NCBI GenBank assembly: GCA_030599445.1
Contig: JAUVOA010000098.1
Span: forward strand, 1-6,098
From: Atribacterota bacterium
Lineage (GTDB): Bacteria > Atribacterota > Phoenicimicrobiia > Phoenicimicrobiales > Phoenicimicrobiaceae
Direction: 5' to 3'
Length of the DNA stretch: 6,098 nt
Below the pieces are notes generated by a model, which was given only the letters and a program-made list of their open reading frames with translations, was not told the origin of the DNA and ran no database searches. This document shows, piece after piece, positions 1 to 5,651 of the stretch. The translations under genes and the position numbers were made by a program. Positions within the stretch are counted from its first letter, which is position 1; the number at the start of each line of letters is the position of its first letter.

Positions 1-23
1 CGAAAGTAATTTAAGATTCGATT

Positions 24-716
24 TTATCCATTTTTATTTATTCTCACAGCGAGGTCATTTCTGATTTGATTTACAAAAATGTGAGCTTCTCGAACCGGAA
101 GCGGCAATCTGTATTTAACTGTACATTTTAGGACGATCTCTATAGAATTAGGCAGGTCAATTTTATGCCCGGGAGATACAAAAATAGGTTTGACTCTTTT
201 TCTTGTTCTTAACACCGCTCCTAAAACTTCTTCACTCTCCTTCAATAGGGCATAGTTTCCTTTTTCCTCCCCGACTGAAGTATATTTTCCGCTTAATCTG
301 GATTTAGCACAGCCAATAGTTGGTTTGCCTAAAAATAATCCCAGGTGAGCGGCTATCCCCATTCTTCGGGGATGAGCTATTCCCTGCCCATCAAAGAGGA
401 TAACATCAGGCGTAGTTTTAATTTTTTTAAAGGCCTCAAGTAAACTCGGTCCTTCTCTAAAAGTAAGGAGTCCGGAGATGTAGGGAAAGTTTACAGAAGA
501 GACAGATGATTTCTTTTCTATTATTTCTAATTGAGGGAATTTTAGAATAACGATTCCCGCAATCATTTTATTTTTATAATAGCTTACATCTGCTCCGGCT
601 ACTATTTTTACGTTGTTAAAAGATTTTTTTAGAGATATTTTTTTCTTTAATTCTTTCTGAAGTTGAATAGCTTCACCAGGGCTAACTTCCCAGGAATGGA
701 GATTTAGGTATTTCAA
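24..716 (-). CDS. nfi: Endonuclease V (deoxyinosine 3' endonuclease)
   Basis: This 230-residue protein is a full-length endonuclease V, the cytoplasmic repair enzyme that nicks DNA at the second phosphodiester bond 3' to deoxyinosine, starting repair of deaminated adenine. Family landmarks are visible: GAD with Asp43, REGP with Glu88, FDGQG with Asp109 and His115 just after it (the Mg-binding acidic set), GCAKSRL with Lys138, the SPGHKIDLP block near 181-189, and the C-terminal REAH with His212. The wedge motif that senses the lesion reads PYIS (78-81) where the family usually has PYIP. The start codon is TTG (714-716). It is preferred because a strong G-rich Shine-Dalgarno lies 5 nt upstream and because the N-terminus (LHSWEVSPGEA) aligns with the usual family start. 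It lies 58 bp downstream of the TPR gene with no terminator seen, so co-transcription is likely. The stop is 23 bp from the window edge. Confidence 0.95.
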   Translation of the reverse strand: MKYLNLHSWEVSPGEAIQLQKELKKKISLKKSFNNVKIVAGADVSYYKNKMIAGIVILKFPQLEIIEKKSSVSSVNFPYISGLLTFREGPSLLEAFKKIKTTPDVILFDGQGIAHPRRMGIAAHLGLFLGKPTIGCAKSRLSGKYTSVGEEKGNYALLKESEEVLGAVLRTRKRVKPIFVSPGHKIDLPNSIEIVLKCTVKYRLPLPVREAHIFVNQIRNDLAVRINKNG

Positions 717-721
717 GATTT

Positions 722-731
722 CCCCCCCCTT
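722..731 (-). promoter_or_regulatory. Shine-Dalgarno of endonuclease V with a G8 tract
   Basis: On the minus strand the sequence reads AA followed by eight G, then AAATC and the TTG start. It decides the TTG start of endonuclease V. The ribosome site contains an uninterrupted homopolymer of eight G, the only run of this length in the window, so its spacing to the start could vary by slippage. Confidence 0.75.
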
Positions 732-774
732 AGAGCTTATTTAATTACTTTTCTAATCCTGAACAAATATCTTA

Positions 775-1686
775 TCAGGTTTCCTCCATGGGGTATTTAG
801 GCCACTGTCTTTTAGGGAAATAATTGTAGTTGAGAAAATAGCGATTAATTACTGCATTGGGCCATTTACTTGTTATCACCATTTTTTTCTTTTTAAGGAG
901 TATACGTAATTCTATATTTTTGGAAAAATTAATAAAATCTTTATAGCTTCCTGTAAATTTTTTAGGCCAATCTCTAGCCAGGGGATGGAATGGACTTTTA
1001 ATGCTTTTACTTAATTCCTGATATCTTTGAGCCATATTCTTTATTTTTATTCTTTTGCCAATTTTCTCAAATATTACTTCCGGGTGTAATTTCTCCCATC
1101 TTAAAGGTAAAGATCCATGTCCGCCCCATTGTACATTTATCTTAGCCCTTTGATGGTGAAGGTTAGCATCACTAACTGCTTCTTCGGTGGAGAGGATGGC
1201 CTTATGAAAATAAGTATATACTCCAGTTACTTCTCCCTTTTTTTTGTTAAATTCTATCCACACTACTTCATGGTCGGAAGGGTCATTGTCTCCGGGATAG
1301 TCTATATCATCTTCCCAGAAGAGATTATAGGCAATGATCGGTTTTTTGGGGTGGATTACTGCTACCAAATCTTTAAGTTTGAAAAATTCTTTAGGATTTA
1401 CAAATAATCTGGGGGCATATCTATCTGCCAATTTTAGGTCATCTTCTGAGGCCAGACAAGGAGGGTTTAATTTTAGAATTTTTCCGTATTCACTACTTGC
1501 CTCCATTAATCTTCTCATCAAGTGGTAGGCATAACCAAGACGATAGTGATAAAGAATATTTTTGGGTTGTATTTTTAACCCCTTTTTATAATTTTCAATA
1601 ACTCTATTGAATATTACTGGATTTCTTCCATAAGCCTCGTATAAAGAAAGAAATTTATCGCCTTTTTCAAAATAATTTTCTAACAT
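775..1686 (-). CDS. TPR-containing protein of unknown function
   Basis: I do not recognise a named gene. The 303-residue product has an N-terminal helical part with at least one tetratricopeptide repeat (about 44-77: the pattern YRLGYAY...A..Y.K.LKLNP is typical), preceded by a likely partial second one (about 24-43). From about residue 85 a separate globular domain begins (ADRYAPRLF) with clustered polar motifs: YPGDNDPSDHEVVWIEF (130-146), YTYFHKA (157-163), SDANLHHQRAKI (172-183) and QWGGHGSLP (186-194). The YPGD...DHE arrangement faintly recalls the Vps62/DUF946 group, but I cannot confirm that. Several His and Asp residues (Asp132, Asp138, His139, His161, His177, His178, His190) could bind metal. 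No signal peptide or membrane segment is seen, so a cytoplasmic location is inferred. The ATG start has AAGAGGT (1695-1701) 8 nt upstream. It is probably the first gene of a unit with endonuclease V. Confidence 0.85.
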   Translation of the reverse strand: MLENYFEKGDKFLSLYEAYGRNPVIFNRVIENYKKGLKIQPKNILYHYRLGYAYHLMRRLMEASSEYGKILKLNPPCLASEDDLKLADRYAPRLFVNPKEFFKLKDLVAVIHPKKPIIAYNLFWEDDIDYPGDNDPSDHEVVWIEFNKKKGEVTGVYTYFHKAILSTEEAVSDANLHHQRAKINVQWGGHGSLPLRWEKLHPEVIFEKIGKRIKIKNMAQRYQELSKSIKSPFHPLARDWPKKFTGSYKDFINFSKNIELRILLKKKKMVITSKWPNAVINRYFLNYNYFPKRQWPKYPMEET

Positions 1687-1777
1687 TTTTTATTACCTCT
1701 TATTTGAGGAAAATTCTGTTTGATTTTTTACATTCTTATTTATTATTCGACATTTTAAGAGAAAATCCTTTTTTTTA

Positions 1778-1873
1778 TTTCGTATTGCGTAAAAATTCAA
1801 AACTTTTTTCTTAGTTTTTAGTTTTGAGTTATAGTTTTGCATTTTGCGCTTTTAACTTTACATTTTATATAAT
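1778..1873. repeat. Degenerate T-rich array with 7-bp period
   Basis: Cut into sevens from 1778, the sequence gives a series of related heptamers: TTTCGTA then TTGCGTA, later AGTTTTT then AGTTTTG, then GTTTTGC and ATTTTGC, ending with ACTTTAC and ATTTTAT. Neighbouring units often agree at 5-6 of 7 positions, though some agree at only 2-3 and two units in the middle fit poorly. T-richness inflates the matches, so the period needs a shuffled control. It lies entirely in non-coding DNA. Confidence 0.5.
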
Positions 1874-1890
1874 ACGACCCTACTTTTTTC

Positions 1891-1959
1891 AAACTTGAAA
1901 CTCGTAACTAGCAACTTGTACCAGTAACTCGTTACATATTACTCATCACTTATCACTGA
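1891..1959. repeat. Degenerate heptamer array, consensus nnACTnn
   Basis: Ten consecutive units, nine of 7 bp and one of 6 bp, share a central ACT or AC. Examples are AAACTTG, AAACTCG, TAACTAG, CAACTTG, TAACTCG, TTACTCA, TCACTTA and TCACTGA. Neighbouring units mostly match at 5 or 6 of 7 positions, and the units drift gradually from an AACTCG type on the left to a TCACTTA type on the right, as expected of a slippage-grown array that later diverged. Composition is balanced, so the period is much clearer here than in the T-rich array to its left. Confidence 0.7.
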
Positions 1960-2016
1960 ATTATAATTTATGTTCTATAATATTATAAAATAAAATTAAA
2001 AATTTTAAAATAGCGG

Positions 2017-2045
2017 TTGCATAATCAATTCTTCTGTATTATAAT
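2017..2045 (+). promoter_or_regulatory. Sigma-70-like promoter of the UPF0316 gene
   Basis: TTGCAT (2017-2022) and TATAAT (2040-2045) are separated by exactly 17 bp. The A/T-only stretch just upstream (about 1980-2012) could act as an UP element. Transcription would start near 2052, giving a leader of about 70 nt, in which I see no obvious riboswitch or attenuator. Confidence 0.65.
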
Positions 2046-2104
2046 TGCCAGTGATTTCAAAGTAAAATAAAATAAATAAGATGCTAGAATAAATATAAAG
2101 AGGG

Positions 2105-2112
2105 AAGGAGGG
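2105..2112 (+). promoter_or_regulatory. Shine-Dalgarno of the UPF0316 gene
   Basis: AAGGAGGG ends 8 nt before the ATG at 2121. This favours that ATG over the in-frame ATG at 2133. Confidence 0.85.
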
Positions 2113-2120
2113 AAAAGACT

Positions 2121-2684
2121 ATGGAAATAATAATGGATATGATTGATAAAGTTATGAGTACCGATATCTATTTAGGTGCAGGGATTATTTTTTTATCGAA
2201 AGTTTTGGATGTAACTTTGGGTACTTTTAGAGTTCAAATGATAGTACAAAGAAAAAAGCTAATTGCCGGTGTACTCGGTTTTTTTGAAGTTCTAATTTTT
2301 ATTCTCATAGTAAGCAAGGTAATACAGGATATAGGGAATTGGTTTAATGTCATCGCCTATTGTGGAGGTTTTGCTATCGGGAATATAGTTGGGATATATA
2401 TATCTGAAAAAATCTCCAAAGAAATAATTTCTGTTGGTATTATTTCCAGAATTAAATGGCAGGAGATCGAAGAGAAACTTCGGGATGAGGGATTCGGAAT
2501 TACTCGAAATATAGGATACGGTAAAGACGGAGAAGTTCAAATTCTCAGGGTAATATGTGAAAGAAACTATTTTCCCAAAGTAAGGGAGATTTCATTAGAA
2601 TATGATCGAAAAGCATTTATCACTTCCTACCTTATTACCGGTAAATATGGCGGTCGTATGTACGGAGTAAAGAGTAAGCTTTAA
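2121..2684 (+). CDS. UPF0316 family membrane protein (DUF5698 + DUF2179)
   Basis: The 187-residue product matches the UPF0316 family layout: three hydrophobic membrane segments in the first half (about 15-35, 46-68 and 75-95) and a soluble C-terminal DUF2179 domain (about 100-180). Characteristic pieces are DVTLGTFRVQ (30-39) directly after the first helix, FFEVLIFILIVSKV (54-67) in the second, and GGFAIGNIVGIYI (82-94) in the third. The C-terminal domain shows GFGITRNIGYGKDGE (124-138) and FITSYLITGKYGG (166-178). The family is a conserved inner-membrane group with no established biochemical role. DUF2179 domains also occur in other bacterial membrane proteins and are suspected of regulatory or ligand-sensing roles. 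It has its own promoter and ribosome site and is followed by no co-directional gene. Its stop overlaps that of the converging nucleotidyltransferase gene. Confidence 0.93.
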   Translation: MEIIMDMIDKVMSTDIYLGAGIIFLSKVLDVTLGTFRVQMIVQRKKLIAGVLGFFEVLIFILIVSKVIQDIGNWFNVIAYCGGFAIGNIVGIYISEKISKEIISVGIISRIKWQEIEEKLRDEGFGITRNIGYGKDGEVQILRVICERNYFPKVREISLEYDRKAFITSYLITGKYGGRMYGVKSKL

Positions 2685-3448
2685 TAATTGTTCCAAAGAG
2701 CTTTTAAATGCCTGGGTTTATCGATATCCAGAGCGATTTCCGGGGGAGAAAGGATGGCTTTCCCCTTAAACCCCCCCAATAGTTCAGGGACTTTCTTTTC
2801 CAGGTCCTGAATAGATAGATATTTTCTTAAGTATTTCGTTGTTATTCGAGCCCCCAGAAGTCGAGCTATTTTTAAAGGATGTTTCCTGAAATAGATAAAA
2901 TCGTTGATTGTCTCTGCAAAATCAGTGATAATCCGAGGATTTATTAAAAGAATATTTCCCCCGGTAAAAGTACCTTCAACAAGATTAGCGTAAACCCTTC
3001 TTAAATCTAAAGAGGGGTAAGACTGTTGATACACTACTTTATCGATTATAGGATAATAAATATCAAAACCAGGCCACCCATAACACTCTTTTATAAAACA
3101 ATCGATATGTTTTTCGGTTATTAAAGGGGCATCACAAGTTGAGATTAATATTAAAGGGTCTTTTTTGAGGGGTAAAATTCCTGATTTCAAAGTGTCGGGA
3201 ATGGTTCGACCGTCGGAAATAGTTAGATAGACTAGACCTTTTACTAATTTTTGTACTTCTTCAGGTCCTGCTACTATGATTTTATCAGTATATTTTGATT
3301 TTTTTAGAGCTTCTATAATATAAAGGATCATAGGTTTGTGGTGAGGACCTATTTCAATTAAAGCTTTATTTTCTTTTCCGGTAAATTTTCTCATGCTTAT
3401 TTTGCTTTTTCCACCTGCCAGCAGCAAGACATTAATTTTCTCAATCAT
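2681..3448 (-). CDS. MobA-like nucleotidyltransferase family protein
   Basis: This GT-A-fold nucleotidyltransferase (255 residues from the chosen start) would transfer a nucleotide from an NTP to an unknown acceptor. The N-terminal NTP-binding loop is LLLAGGKS (8-15), with Lys28 in NKALIEIG. The probable Mg-binding Asp106 lies in STCDAPLIT. A TGGN motif follows at 162-165, then FRKHPLKIARLLG (187-199) and DIDKP (241-245), which resembles the closing motif of MobA/IspD-type enzymes. The TGGN plus RK.PLK.ARLLG combination is typical of a Firmicutes-type subgroup without a proven substrate, so I do not call it mobA or ispD. An ATG exists four codons upstream (3458-3460), but the AGG beside it lies directly against that codon. 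AGGATGGA gives proper spacing to the ATG at 3446-3448, and the protein then begins MIEKINVLLLAGG, the usual distance to the loop. The spacer upstream is shared with the divergent ogt gene. Confidence 0.88.
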   Translation of the reverse strand: MIEKINVLLLAGGKSKISMRKFTGKENKALIEIGPHHKPMILYIIEALKKSKYTDKIIVAGPEEVQKLVKGLVYLTISDGRTIPDTLKSGILPLKKDPLILISTCDAPLITEKHIDCFIKECYGWPGFDIYYPIIDKVVYQQSYPSLDLRRVYANLVEGTFTGGNILLINPRIITDFAETINDFIYFRKHPLKIARLLGARITTKYLRKYLSIQDLEKKVPELLGGFKGKAILSPPEIALDIDKPRHLKALWNNY

Positions 3449-3455
3449 AATTAAT

Positions 3456-3463
3456 TCCATCCT
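3456..3463 (-). promoter_or_regulatory. Shine-Dalgarno deciding the nucleotidyltransferase start
   Basis: AGGATGGA on the minus strand ends 7 nt before the ATG at 3446-3448 and overlaps an earlier in-frame ATG (3458-3460). The earlier ATG has no spacing to its own AGG, so the downstream ATG is the more likely start. Confidence 0.6.
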
Positions 3464-3545
3464 GATTTTTAAATTTATTGTATGGGAATTTCCTTTCCCC
3501 CTAAATCTATTGTAGATAAAATATTTGTGTTTAAGGGCAGAATTG

Positions 3546-3594
3546 TGTATCTTGTATTTAACACTGACGACTATTCACTATTCACTAACGACTA
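3546..3594. repeat. Degenerate heptamer array upstream of ogt
   Basis: Seven consecutive 7-bp units can be read: TGTATCT, TGTATTT, AACACTG, ACGACTA, TTCACTA, TTCACTA and ACGACTA. Five share ACT in the same place, two neighbours are identical, and the ACGACTA unit recurs on both sides of that pair. The ACT-centred unit type is the same as in 1891-1959, so the two sites look like members of one repeat class. The array overlaps the -35 region of the proposed ogt promoter. Confidence 0.7.
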
Positions 3595-3610
3595 ATTTAG
3601 ATTATATAAT
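3581..3610 (+). promoter_or_regulatory. Probable ogt promoter
   Basis: A perfect TATAAT (3605-3610) is preceded at 18 bp by TTCACT (3581-3586), which matches four of six consensus positions of TTGACA. Transcription would begin near 3617, leaving a leader of about 30 nt with AAGAGGGGGG (3631-3640) as the ribosome site. The -35 element is itself part of a heptamer repeat unit. Confidence 0.45.
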
Positions 3611-3646
3611 AAAAACATTAACAAGACAAAAAGAGGGGGGAAATTT

Positions 3647-4171
3647 ATGTCTGAAAAATATTTTAAATATGCTATTTTTTTAACTGCCTGGGGATGGGCA
3701 GGGTTTGTAGTTGACCGAAAAGGCTTGCGGATTTTTGTTTTGCCGGAAGAGGGAAAAGAGGATGTTCTTTTTAAAATAAAAAAAGAGTTAAAATGTAATA
3801 ATCTTTTCGAAGATAATAGAGGATGGGAAAATTTAATTCAAAAGGTTAAAGAATATTATACCGGCAAGAAAGTTGATTTCATCGACTGCCAGTTGAATTT
3901 AGATAATTATACGAATTTTCAGAAGGAAATCTTACAGACAGTTAAGAAAATTCCTTATGGTGAAATCAGGTCCTATAAAGAGGCAGCAGAGGCAGCCGGT
4001 TACCCTCGGGCATATCGGGCAGTGGGAAACACTATGAGAAATAATCCTTTACCCTTGATTATTCCCTGCCATCGGGTCATAAAAAGTGACGGTGGTTTAG
4101 GAGGATTTTCCGGAAAAGAAGGGATTGCTTTAAAAAGGAAGATGATAGATTTAGAATCTGAAAGAAAATAA
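3647..4171 (+). CDS. ogt: Methylated-DNA--protein-cysteine methyltransferase
   Basis: The 174-residue protein is an O6-alkylguanine-DNA alkyltransferase. It transfers the alkyl group from O6-alkylguanine (and less well O4-alkylthymine) to its own cysteine in a one-use reaction. The C-terminal DNA-binding and catalytic domain is complete: IPYGEIRSY (102-110), the helix-turn-helix with the arginine finger Arg124 in YRAVGNTMRNNP (123-134), and the active-site IIPCHRVI (138-145) with Cys141. GGLGGFSG (149-156) and the closing KRKMIDLE (163-170) follow. The N-terminal part (1-85) is the variable domain, not an Ada-type activator, so a constitutive Ogt role is favoured over adaptive-response control. 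Start and ribosome site are clear, with a 6-nt spacing. It stands alone, with its neighbours on the opposite strand. Confidence 0.95.
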   Translation: MSEKYFKYAIFLTAWGWAGFVVDRKGLRIFVLPEEGKEDVLFKIKKELKCNNLFEDNRGWENLIQKVKEYYTGKKVDFIDCQLNLDNYTNFQKEILQTVKKIPYGEIRSYKEAAEAAGYPRAYRAVGNTMRNNPLPLIIPCHRVIKSDGGLGGFSGKEGIALKRKMIDLESERK

Positions 4172-4252
4172 GGGGCAGGCAGAGATAGCGGAAAATTTAA
4201 AAATAAAAAGATGCAGTTTTATACTACCCCTCTTTTAGTAAGAAAGAATTAT

Positions 4253-5371
4253 TTAAATTAAAGCCGTTTCCATATCTTTATCATCTTTATCGGCATAATA
4301 GGTGGCAAGCTTGGCTTGAATTTTAGATATAATATCTTCCAGAAGATAGGTGGGGGCTAAATTATAGCGGACGATACTTTCATAAAAGATCAATTTAATA
4401 AGTTGGCTATGGGTTAGCCCTATTTTACTTGCCATAAAGGTTAAAGAGCCAGTTAGAGATAAAGCAGGTGTACCGTTTACATCTATAACGTAGGTTTTTC
4501 CTGATTCATCTTCCATAAAGTCAATTCTGATAGCATCACTGGCTCCCACGGCATCAAAGGTACTAATCGCTATTTGGGCAAGTTTTTTAAATCTTTTATC
4601 ATCCCGATAGATTATTTCAAATTTATCCCTCATTTTATATTCTTTATTTTTAGTGGAAGTATATCTGATGCCATGGTCTTTGGGGAAAGCGATAATGGGT
4701 AAAATGTATTTTTTAGCTTTACTGCCCAGGACTCCAACAGTATATTCTCTCCCGGGTAAATATTTTTCGATGATCAATTTTTCAGGGCCCAGTTCTTTTT
4801 TTAGACCGATAAACCTATTTTTTAGTTCTTGCAGATTGTGTACTACAGATTTAGGAGTAATACCTATACTATCTCCACCGCCAACCGGTTTTATCATCAG
4901 GGGGAATCCGATTTTCTCTATCTGGGAGAGTAATTTTATTTTATTAAACCGAAGGTGAGTATCAAAAACAAAATAACCAGGGATCAAGATATTTTTTTCT
5001 TTGAGTTTGATATAAGTAAGGTCTTTATTGCGGCAGATTTTCATACTTTCGATACCGGAGAGGGCACAGGGGATATTGTATTTGTTTAACTGTTTGTGGA
5101 CCATTGCTGCACCATACCCGCTATAAAAGGTATGAGGGATATCTTTATATCCTTCTGCCAGGATAAAGGCCAGATCAATAGGTTGATGTTTACTGATAAA
5201 TTCGTCTAATTGCTCTGGCGCAAGAAGGTCTAAAGATAAAATATGATTATTAGTTTTGATCAAAGCCTGACGGATAGCATCTACATCTTCTGTGGGGATG
5301 CATTCTCTAAAGAGCCCCTTACGTTCTCTCTGGCTTACCTGGTTATAGGCGAATAAAATATTTTTTATCAT
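4253..5371 (-). CDS. Divergent D-Ala-D-Ala-ligase-like ATP-grasp ligase
   Basis: The 372-residue protein has the fold order of D-alanine--D-alanine ligase, which joins two D-alanines with ATP for peptidoglycan. The ATP/Mg part is intact: Lys161 in MIKPVGGGDSIG (159-170), GREYTVGVLG (207-216), and Arg282/Asp284 plus Asp297/Asn299 in YVIDVNGTPAL. The spacing Arg-x-Asp, then +13 and +15, equals that of E. coli DdlB (Arg255, Asp257, Glu270, Asn272), with Glu replaced by Asp. The N-terminal substrate side differs: there is no GGxSxERE motif (instead YNQVSQRERKG), HGxxGEDG is replaced by LAEGYKDIPHTF (71-82), and the Ser of DdlB 150 corresponds to Asp167. About 45 residues extend past the core. The acceptor may therefore not be D-alanine, so I withhold the ddl symbol. 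GAAAGGGG (5380-5387) precedes the ATG by 8 nt. No co-directional neighbour is close. Confidence 0.85.
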   Translation of the reverse strand: MIKNILFAYNQVSQRERKGLFRECIPTEDVDAIRQALIKTNNHILSLDLLAPEQLDEFISKHQPIDLAFILAEGYKDIPHTFYSGYGAAMVHKQLNKYNIPCALSGIESMKICRNKDLTYIKLKEKNILIPGYFVFDTHLRFNKIKLLSQIEKIGFPLMIKPVGGGDSIGITPKSVVHNLQELKNRFIGLKKELGPEKLIIEKYLPGREYTVGVLGSKAKKYILPIIAFPKDHGIRYTSTKNKEYKMRDKFEIIYRDDKRFKKLAQIAISTFDAVGASDAIRIDFMEDESGKTYVIDVNGTPALSLTGSLTFMASKIGLTHSQLIKLIFYESIVRYNLAPTYLLEDIISKIQAKLATYYADKDDKDMETALI

Positions 5372-5472
5372 ATGTTCGACCCCTTTCTATAATATTTATT
5401 ATATTCTATATATTTTTTGAAGAATGGCCTATTTTTAAGACTATTCTTTATAGAGCATTTTTCTTTCGGGTA

Positions 5473-5497
5473 TCTTATTTTAAAAATTAAAATAAGA
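5473..5497. repeat. Perfect 25-bp palindrome upstream of the ligase gene
   Basis: Arms TCTTATTTTAA (5473-5483) and TTAAAATAAGA (5487-5497) are exact inverted copies around a central AAA. The centre is about 115 bp upstream of the ligase start codon. An 11-bp perfect arm in duplex DNA is long enough to be an operator for a dimeric regulator. As an RNA hairpin it would be weak because nearly all pairs are A-U and the loop is only three bases. Confidence 0.6.
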
Positions 5498-5621
5498 AAT
5501 GATTTTTGCAGTATTACAAGATAGATAAAAAGAGGTTTCGGGATTACTCTATAATTGTTACAGGATAAAACCTATTAATATTTTATAATAAGATAATAAA
5601 AAATACAAATATATTAATATG

Positions 5622-5651
5622 GTATCGAGTATATAATATTAAGTATCGAGT
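5622..5651. repeat. 9-bp direct repeat at 21-bp spacing
   Basis: GTATCGAGT occurs at 5622-5630 and again at 5643-5651, start to start 21 bp, which is two helical turns and also three times seven. The segment between is A/T only. Read in sevens, the stretch gives GTATCGA, GTATATA, ATATTAA, GTATCGA, GTTAAGA, so it may be another diverged heptamer array. On the complementary strand the unit reads ACTCGATAC, close to the AACTCG type units at 1891-1931. Confidence 0.5.

Larger units (their letters stand above)
1687..2120. other. 434-bp divergent intergenic region
   Basis: This spacer separates the minus-strand TPR gene from the plus-strand UPF0316 gene. No convincing coding frame or RNA gene is seen. 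It holds the ribosome site of the TPR gene at its left end, two degenerate arrays of 7-bp period in the middle (listed separately), a purely A/T stretch around 1980-2010 and the promoter and ribosome site of the UPF0316 gene at the right. I could not pick a reliable minus-strand promoter for the TPR gene. Confidence 0.8.

Noticed and set aside
1117..1528. Two plus-strand open frames (1117-1407 and 1334-1528)
   Set aside because: They lie antisense within the well-supported TPR gene, have no ribosome site and give protein without family character. They are shadows.
1996..2008. TTAAAA-A-TTTTAA palindrome upstream of the UPF0316 promoter
   Set aside because: Short and composed only of A and T in an A/T tract, so expected by chance. 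Treated as part of a possible UP element.
2292..2540. Minus-strand open frame of 82 codons
   Set aside because: It is antisense to the UPF0316 gene, whose protein is clearly recognisable.
24..4171. A DNA-repair island linking endonuclease V and Ogt
   Set aside because: The two genes are on opposite strands, about 3 kb apart, with unrelated genes and separate promoters between them. Proximity alone is weak evidence.
4171..4231. Possible bidirectional terminator between ogt and the ligase gene (AGGGGCAG with CTACCCCT)
   Set aside because: The arms are 45 bases apart, pairing has a mismatch on one strand and a G-U wobble on the other, and only a short T-run follows. Too weak to annotate.
4653..4958. 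Plus-strand open frame of 101 codons
   Set aside because: It is antisense to the ATP-binding core of the ligase-like gene.
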